Positions 59,216-64,000 of a DNA stretch of 64,000 bases are shown here, piece after piece. The stretch spans positions 101,345 through 165,344 of the forward strand of contig NZ_FNQO01000005.1 in the NCBI RefSeq assembly GCF_900107725.1. Reading direction: 5' to 3'. The stretch is from Microbulbifer marinus. Lineage in GTDB: Bacteria; Pseudomonadota; Gammaproteobacteria; Pseudomonadales; Cellvibrionaceae. Numbering within the stretch: the first letter of the stretch is position 1; each line of letters starts with the position of its first letter. The notes under the pieces were generated by a model. It made no database searches. It was not told where the DNA came from and saw only the letters and a list, made by a program, of their open reading frames with translations. The translations under genes were made by a program, and so were the position numbers.

Positions 59216-60970
59216 ATGACAAACCATTCTCCGACCGCGCGCCGCATCGCCAAGACCATCCTCAATGGCTTCGATGCCTATTTCGCCGACTACCAGAACA
59301 TCACGCTCGGCGCCAAGGCGCGCTTCGAGACCGCCTCGTGGCAGGCGGTGCACCAGGCCAACAAGGAGCGTATCGACCTCTACAAGACCAAGGTCAACCA
59401 GGTGCTGAAACTGGTCCATTCGGTCACCAGCAAGGACACCAGCATGATGGAGCTGTGGCGCGAGGCACGCGCCACCTACGCCCAGCTGGTCGCCAATCAC
59501 AGCAACTACGAGATTGCCGAGACGTTCTTCAACTCGGTGTTTTGCAGCCAGTTCCAGCACGCACACATTCACGACAGCAACCTGTTCGTCAAACCGTCGC
59601 GCACCCCGGACGACAAGCCGCTCCGGGACTACAGCATCTATATCAGCTACAGCGCCCGCGACGGACTCGAATACATGATTGAGGACATCCTCAACGACTA
59701 CGGCTTCTCGGTGCCGTGGGAAAACCAGCAGCGGGATATCGAAAACATCTGCGCGGCCCTGCGCGCCTCGCCGCTGGCCGGCCTGGAGAATGAAAAGAAC
59801 CTGCGCGTCGATATGCTGGAGTCGGTGTTCTACCGCAATAAGGCCGCCTACCTGGTGGGGCGCATGATGTTTGGCGGCGAGGTGATCCCGCTGATCCTGC
59901 CGTGCCTGAACAACGGCCGCGGCGGCATCTTCGTGGACACGGTGCTCTACAGCAACGATTCCGCCAGCATCATTTTCAGTTTCACCCGCTCCTATTTCAT
60001 GGTGGATGCGCCGATTCCGTCGCGGTTCGTGCGCTTCCTGTCCACCATCATGCCGCTGAAGGAACGATCGGAACTGTACAACTCCATCGGCTTCCACAAG
60101 CACGGCAAGACCGAGTTCTACCGGCATATCCTCGCCCATATGAAGGTGAGCAATGACAAGTTCATCATCGCCCCGGGGATCAAGGGCATGGTCATGAGCG
60201 TATTCACGCTGCCGTCCTACCCGGTGGTGTTCAAGGTCATCAAGGACAAGTTCGACCGGCCGAAGACGGTGACCGAGGAAATAGTCCGCGAGAAATACAA
60301 GTTCGTTTCCCGCTCCGACCGCGTCGGGCGCATGGCGGACACCCAGGAATACACCAAATTCATTTTTTACCGCAACCGCTTCAGTGACGAGCTGCTGCAG
60401 GAACTGCAGGAGCTGGCACCGTCCAAGCTGGAGATCGACGACAAGTGGGTGATCATCAAGCACCTGTACGTGGAGCGACGCATGGAACCGCTGAACCTCT
60501 ATCTGCAGAGCGCCAACGAAGAGGAAGTGCGCGAGGCGATGGAGGAATACGGCAATGCGATCAAGCAGCTGGCCGCCGCCAATATCTTCCCCGGCGATAT
60601 GCTGCTGAAGAACTTCGGCGTGACCCGCCACGGCCGCGTGGTCTTCTACGACTACGACGAGCTGTGCCCGCTGACCGACTGCAACTTCCGCAAGATTCCC
60701 GAGCCGCAGACAGCGGAGCAGGAGCTGGCAGACAAACCCTGGTACACGGTGGACGAAGCGGATGTGTTCCCGGAGGAGTTCCGCCTGTTTTTCTCCGGCA
60801 ACCCGATTGCGCGCCAGGCGTTCGAGGACCAGCACAGCGACCTGTACGACTACCGCTACTGGCAGCACCTGCAGGAGCGTATCCGCGCCGGCCACGTCGA
60901 GAGCGCCTTCCCGTACCGGCGCAAGTGGCGCTTCAAGCGTCGCTCCTCTGGCGCATCAAATAACCAATAA
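59216..60970 (+). CDS. aceK: Isocitrate dehydrogenase kinase/phosphatase
   Basis: A 584-residue cytoplasmic bifunctional enzyme that phosphorylates and dephosphorylates isocitrate dehydrogenase, directing carbon into the glyoxylate bypass. AceK is highly recognisable: YSARDGLEYMIEDILNDYGF, PGIKGMVMSVFTLPSYPVVF with the ATP-loop GIKGMVM, FKVIKDKFDRPKTVTEEIV, and the catalytic region GDMLLKNFGVTRHGRVVFYD followed by DYDELCPLTDCNFRKIP. Complete length. The aceA/aceB genes are not in the window. Confidence 0.96.
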   Translation: MTNHSPTARRIAKTILNGFDAYFADYQNITLGAKARFETASWQAVHQANKERIDLYKTKVNQVLKLVHSVTSKDTSMMELWREARATYAQLVANHSNYEIAETFFNSVFCSQFQHAHIHDSNLFVKPSRTPDDKPLRDYSIYISYSARDGLEYMIEDILNDYGFSVPWENQQRDIENICAALRASPLAGLENEKNLRVDMLESVFYRNKAAYLVGRMMFGGEVIPLILPCLNNGRGGIFVDTVLYSNDSASIIFSFTRSYFMVDAPIPSRFVRFLSTIMPLKERSELYNSIGFHKHGKTEFYRHILAHMKVSNDKFIIAPGIKGMVMSVFTLPSYPVVFKVIKDKFDRPKTVTEEIVREKYKFVSRSDRVGRMADTQEYTKFIFYRNRFSDELLQELQELAPSKLEIDDKWVIIKHLYVERRMEPLNLYLQSANEEEVREAMEEYGNAIKQLAAANIFPGDMLLKNFGVTRHGRVVFYDYDELCPLTDCNFRKIPEPQTAEQELADKPWYTVDEADVFPEEFRLFFSGNPIARQAFEDQHSDLYDYRYWQHLQERIRAGHVESAFPYRRKWRFKRRSSGASNNQ

Positions 60971-61006
60971 GCGGCTATAGTGGATAGAGGGGTCCATTAG
61001 CGCGAG

Positions 61007-61507
61007 GTGTGGATAGTGCGTTTTTTCGGCTTGGCGGCGACCATCAGTGCCTGCGCGCTGGTCGTGACCAGTGGCTGCGGCTACCTGCCCAGCGAGATGT
61101 CGGCGGGCAAGAAATCCACCGCCCACGCCCGCATCAAGGCCAAGCAACACACCGTCAGCTGCTCCACGCCGGCACGGGGCTTTCGCCGAGTGAAGTTTGA
61201 CGACCTCTACACTTTCACCGACAACTCGGAACACCCCTTCCAGGAGGCCGCCAATACCCCGGCGCAGTACGACGTCGATGCTTATGTCTGGGGCTCCGAC
61301 AACTGCATGAGAAGGGGCAAGTGCACCGGTGGCGACCACTACTGGCTGATCGGCCGCGGCCCCGGCAACGACTTCAGCACCTGGGTGGTCACGCCGCAGT
61401 TTCCGCGCATCACCATCCAGTCCAATTGCCCGAACCAGCTCAAGGTTGGCCGGAGGTACCGCTTTTCCTTCAGTCGCGGCAGTCTGGTCGGCATCAGCAG
61501 GCGCTAG
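61007..61507 (+). CDS. Small lipoprotein of unknown function
   Basis: A 166-residue protein with a lipoprotein signal (FFGLAATISACALVVTSGC|GY, lipobox VTSGC). Four more Cys in the mature part (VSCSTP, DNCMRRGKC, SNCPNQ) could form disulfides. Conserved-looking core DVDAYVWGSDNCMRRGKCTG and HYWLIGRGPG; no domain recognised. It starts at GTG 61007, with GTG 61016 (GAGG ten bases upstream) as an alternative giving a tidier signal peptide. It follows aceK by 36 nt on the same strand and converges on ppk1. Confidence 0.78.
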   Translation: MWIVRFFGLAATISACALVVTSGCGYLPSEMSAGKKSTAHARIKAKQHTVSCSTPARGFRRVKFDDLYTFTDNSEHPFQEAANTPAQYDVDAYVWGSDNCMRRGKCTGGDHYWLIGRGPGNDFSTWVVTPQFPRITIQSNCPNQLKVGRRYRFSFSRGSLVGISRR

Positions 61508-61517
61508 GGAACCTCCT

Positions 61518-63572
61518 TCATCCCGAGCCACTACCCCGCCGCTTTAGATAGCGGTAGATCGCATCCTGCGCGCGGCAGCCCTTGTCGGTATTTTGGGCGA
61601 TACGCGTATTACTCTGCTCGGCATCCAACACCCGCGCCTTCTCGTTATCGCTCCACTGCAGTTCCATGATTTTCTTCACCATCCGCCTGTGTTCGGCATT
61701 GGTGATCGGGAAAGTCACTTCGACACGGTGGTCGAGATTGCGCGTCATCAGGTCCGCAGAAGACATCCATACCTGCTCGTCGCCACCGTTGTGGAAAATA
61801 TACACACGGGCGTGCTCGAGGAACTTGTCCACCAGGCTGATCACGCGAATGTTTTCGGACAGGCCGGGGGTCTCGCACAGCAGCGAACACATACTGCGGA
61901 CGATGATCCGCACCTGCACGCCCGCGGCACTGGCGCGGTACAGACGCTCCACCACTTCGCTGTCCACCAGGTTATTGCACTTGAAAAACAGCTCGGCTCT
62001 TTTTCCGGTCTCGGCCGCGGCAATCTCGCGATCGATGGCATTGAGCAGCGCCGGGCGATTGGTATAGGGAGATACCGCGATATGCTGGTATTCGGGACGC
62101 AGGTGGGTGTACTGGATAAATTCGAACACATTGTAGACGTCCCGCCCCAATTCCTGGTCACTGGTGAGCAGACTGAAGTCACAATACACGCGCGCGGTGC
62201 TCTCATTGAAGTTGCCGGTGCCCAGGTGACTGTAGAAGCGATCCTCACCATCCTCTTTGCGCAGAATCGAAATCAGCTTGCAATGCACCTTCAATCCGGG
62301 CACGCCGTAAATGACATTGACACCCGCATCGCGCAGCTCATTGGACCAGTGAATATTGGCCAGCTCATCGAAGCGCGCCTGCAATTCCACTACCGCAATC
62401 ACCTTCTTGTTGTTGCGCACCGCATTGATCAGTGCCGCAACCACGCGGGAGTTTTTTGCCACCCGGTAGAGATTGATGCGGATTTCCTTCACCTGCGGGT
62501 CCAGCGCAGCCGATATCAGCAGGTTAGTGATGCCGCGAAAGTCGTGATAGGGATAGTAATAGAGCTGGTCGCGCGTTCGCAGCAGGTTAAAGACGCTCTC
62601 ATTTTCCGGCATCGTCGCCAGCGGATTCAGAGGCCGGTAACGGTGCCGGGCCGAGTCGGCCGGGAACCCCATAAAATCCTTGGAATTGTGATAGCGGCCG
62701 CCCGGCGTGAAGCTGTCGTAGCGCCCCATCTTCAGTTTTTTCTTCACCAGGCTCAGCAGCACTTCGGGCATCTGCGCATCGTAGGCCATGCGCACCGGCT
62801 CGGCCTGCTTGCGCTTCTTCAGTGACTTGGCCACGCGATCGACAATATTCTGGGTAATCTGCTCGCCCAGCTCCAGCTCCGCATCGCGACTGATCTTGAA
62901 CATATAGGCCTGCGCCTTGTCGATCGGCAGCACATAACGGAACACCTCTACCAGGCAGGCGCGGATGATATTGTCGAGAACGATGTAGACCTTTTCCTGT
63001 TTGCCCTCGCGGGGCGGAATCACCACAAAGCGCGGCAGTGTTTCGGTTGGAATCTCCATCGCCGCGAAGCGCTCGGAACCGTCTTCCAGCTGCAGGTAGA
63101 TCGCAAAGTAAATACTCGCTTCGTTCAGTAGCGGCATCGTATCGCGATCGTCGATAAAAAACGGCTCCAGTTCCGGCAGCACCTCGCGGTGGAAGTAGTC
63201 TTCGACGAAGGTGCGCTGACGATCGCTCAACTGGCTTTCATTAACCAGGTGAATATGCTGCTTGTCTAGATCCGCCAGCACCTTGGTATAGGCGGCGAAA
63301 GAGCGGCGCTGCAAGCGCAATACCTTCTCATTGATACTGGCCAGCAGCTCGGCGAAATGCTCCTTGCGCTTTGCTCCCTTGGCAAAAGTTGCCAGGCGCC
63401 GCACATCCGCGACGCGTACGCGAAAGAACTCGTCCAGGTTGTTGGAGAAGATTCCGAGAAAGCGTACCCGCTCGATAATGGGCACACTCTCATCCTCCAC
63501 TTCCTGCAGCACACGTTCGTTAAATGAAAGCCAGCTTAGCTCTTTCGGATATACGGGCGTATTATTGGGCAT
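61518..63572 (-). CDS. ppk1: Polyphosphate kinase 1
   Basis: A complete 684-residue Ppk1, which makes polyphosphate from ATP. N-terminal domain (NTPVYPKELSWLSFNERVLQ), head domain, and two phospholipase-D-like catalytic domains with the autophosphorylated His430 in GLKVHCK and His588 in KFLEHARVYIFHNGG. Segments DFRGITNLLISAALDPQVKE and FYSHLGTGNFNESTARVYCD are family-typical. Divergent from the exopolyphosphatase gene, 120 bp apart, with a near-consensus Pho box oriented toward ppk1; it should rise under phosphate starvation. Confidence 0.96.
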   Translation of the reverse strand: MPNNTPVYPKELSWLSFNERVLQEVEDESVPIIERVRFLGIFSNNLDEFFRVRVADVRRLATFAKGAKRKEHFAELLASINEKVLRLQRRSFAAYTKVLADLDKQHIHLVNESQLSDRQRTFVEDYFHREVLPELEPFFIDDRDTMPLLNEASIYFAIYLQLEDGSERFAAMEIPTETLPRFVVIPPREGKQEKVYIVLDNIIRACLVEVFRYVLPIDKAQAYMFKISRDAELELGEQITQNIVDRVAKSLKKRKQAEPVRMAYDAQMPEVLLSLVKKKLKMGRYDSFTPGGRYHNSKDFMGFPADSARHRYRPLNPLATMPENESVFNLLRTRDQLYYYPYHDFRGITNLLISAALDPQVKEIRINLYRVAKNSRVVAALINAVRNNKKVIAVVELQARFDELANIHWSNELRDAGVNVIYGVPGLKVHCKLISILRKEDGEDRFYSHLGTGNFNESTARVYCDFSLLTSDQELGRDVYNVFEFIQYTHLRPEYQHIAVSPYTNRPALLNAIDREIAAAETGKRAELFFKCNNLVDSEVVERLYRASAAGVQVRIIVRSMCSLLCETPGLSENIRVISLVDKFLEHARVYIFHNGGDEQVWMSSADLMTRNLDHRVEVTFPITNAEHRRMVKKIMELQWSDNEKARVLDAEQSNTRIAQNTDKGCRAQDAIYRYLKRRGSGSG

Positions 63573-63664
63573 GGACCGAATAGTTTAAGTCGTTCAGGAA
63601 CATACAGATCGCCGCGCGATCCGAAATGGCCGAATTAAATAGTAGAGCAGTTTGCTACATTAAA

Positions 63665-63682
63665 ATGACAGCTTTTTGACAG
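63665..63682 (-). promoter_or_regulatory. Near-consensus Pho box of ppk1
   Basis: Read on the minus strand, CTGTCAAAAAGCTGTCAT shows two CTGTCA repeats 11 bp apart, nearly identical to the PhoB consensus CTGTCATAAATCTGTCAT. It lies 93 nt upstream of ppk1 and just 11 nt upstream of the divergent ppx start, so binding of PhoB could raise ppk1 and at the same time affect ppx. The -10 ten bases downstream is weak (CAAACT). Confidence 0.75.
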
Positions 63683-63692
63683 GGAAAATATA

Positions 63693-64000
63693 GTGCCAGA
63701 CAGCGAACGCTACGCCGCCCTAGACCTGGGCTCGAACAGCTTCCATCTGTTACTGGCGGAGTTTCGCGACCAGCGCATGGTGCGCCTGCATACCGACCGC
63801 GCCATGGTGCGCCTGGCCGAGGGGCTGGATGCGGAGCGCAATCTCGACCCGACCATTGCCGAGCGGGCGCTGTCTGCCCTGCATCGCTTCCGGCCCGTCC
63901 TGACCAAGCTGCCCGCCGACCATATCCGTGTAGTGGGCACTAACACACTGCGTGCCGCCGCCAATGCCGATGGCTTTCTCGAGGCGGCCGAACGCATTCT
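63693..64000 (+). CDS. ppx: Exopolyphosphatase/GppA-family protein, 3' end outside the window
   Basis: First 102 codons of an Ppx/GppA phosphatase. Starts at GTG 63693 with AGGGA upstream. The N-terminal phosphate-binding motif ALDLGSNSFHLLLAEF (residues 9-24) and the second motif VVGTNTLRAAANADGF (about 82-97) are those of the sugar-kinase-like actin fold of this family. It degrades polyphosphate from the chain end or hydrolyses pppGpp. Gene order ppk1-ppx divergent suggests exopolyphosphatase rather than GppA. Confidence 0.9.
   Translation, partial: MPDSERYAALDLGSNSFHLLLAEFRDQRMVRLHTDRAMVRLAEGLDAERNLDPTIAERALSALHRFRPVLTKLPADHIRVVGTNTLRAAANADGFLEAAERI

Noticed and set aside
1..64000. Signs of mobile elements, integrases or att sites around the copper region
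   Set aside because: No transposase, integrase, tRNA-flanked repeat or terminal inverted repeat was seen; clustering alone does not show transfer.

Overview
The window is GC-rich, densely coded DNA from a Gram-negative bacterium, most likely a marine gammaproteobacterium of the Cellvibrionales/Microbulbifer type. The evidence is several large TonB-dependent receptors, ppk1 divergent from ppx, aceK, btuB with a cobalamin riboswitch, and Pho-box and FNR-type sites. The genus is inferred from gene content and style, not shown. I see no rRNA, tRNA, insertion sequence, prophage or CRISPR array.

Layout. 1-6.0 kb: two TonB-dependent receptors on the minus strand, the first cut by the window edge. 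6.2-10.3 kb: thioredoxin-like protein, glutamine amidotransferase, OmpW-like porin, an 800-bp gap and an AraC-type regulator. 10.4-15.9 kb: a vitamin B12 block (btuR, btuB behind a cobalamin riboswitch, then btuD, btuC and btuF), followed by radA. 17.4-18.0 kb: pseudoazurin behind a textbook FNR/Anr box.

18.1-45.8 kb is a copper region in several transcription units. (i) Leader ORF 1 + cusCBA-like RND efflux. (ii) Leader ORF 2 + TonB receptor + PepSY protein + a PepSY/NqrF-like reductase fusion, probably an uptake/reduction operon. (iii) Leader ORF 3 + DUF411 lipoprotein + copA + copB, then copC and copD. (iv) A second copA/copB pair. (v) A minus-strand operon of DUF318 permease, copper P-type ATPase and membrane cupredoxin. 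A methyltransferase, a DUF1232 protein, an L,D-transpeptidase and a PPK2 kinase lie inside this region. The three leader ORFs are small, exported, Cys/His/Met-rich and share a CCP...C motif and a C-terminal PP motif. They resemble the CopL/CruR/CutF-type copper-responsive upstream ORFs. No copper-sensing regulator gene (CueR, CopRS/CusRS type) is present.

45.9-64 kb: a DnaT-like protein with four tandem units overlapping a lambda-P-like gene; an OMP; PhoX-type phosphatase (with a likely Pho box) and an orphan pstS; a 7TMR-DISM diguanylate cyclase; an operon of class 3 lipase, RoxA/OdsA-like diheme c protein and catalase-fold protein, which reads as a possible fatty-acid oxidation (oxylipin) pathway; marC; aceK; a small lipoprotein; and ppk1 divergent from a truncated ppx, with a near-consensus Pho box facing ppk1.

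The candidates for undescribed biology are the three-copy copper leader system with no dedicated regulator, the receptor/PepSY-NqrF operon, and the lipase-diheme-catalase operon.
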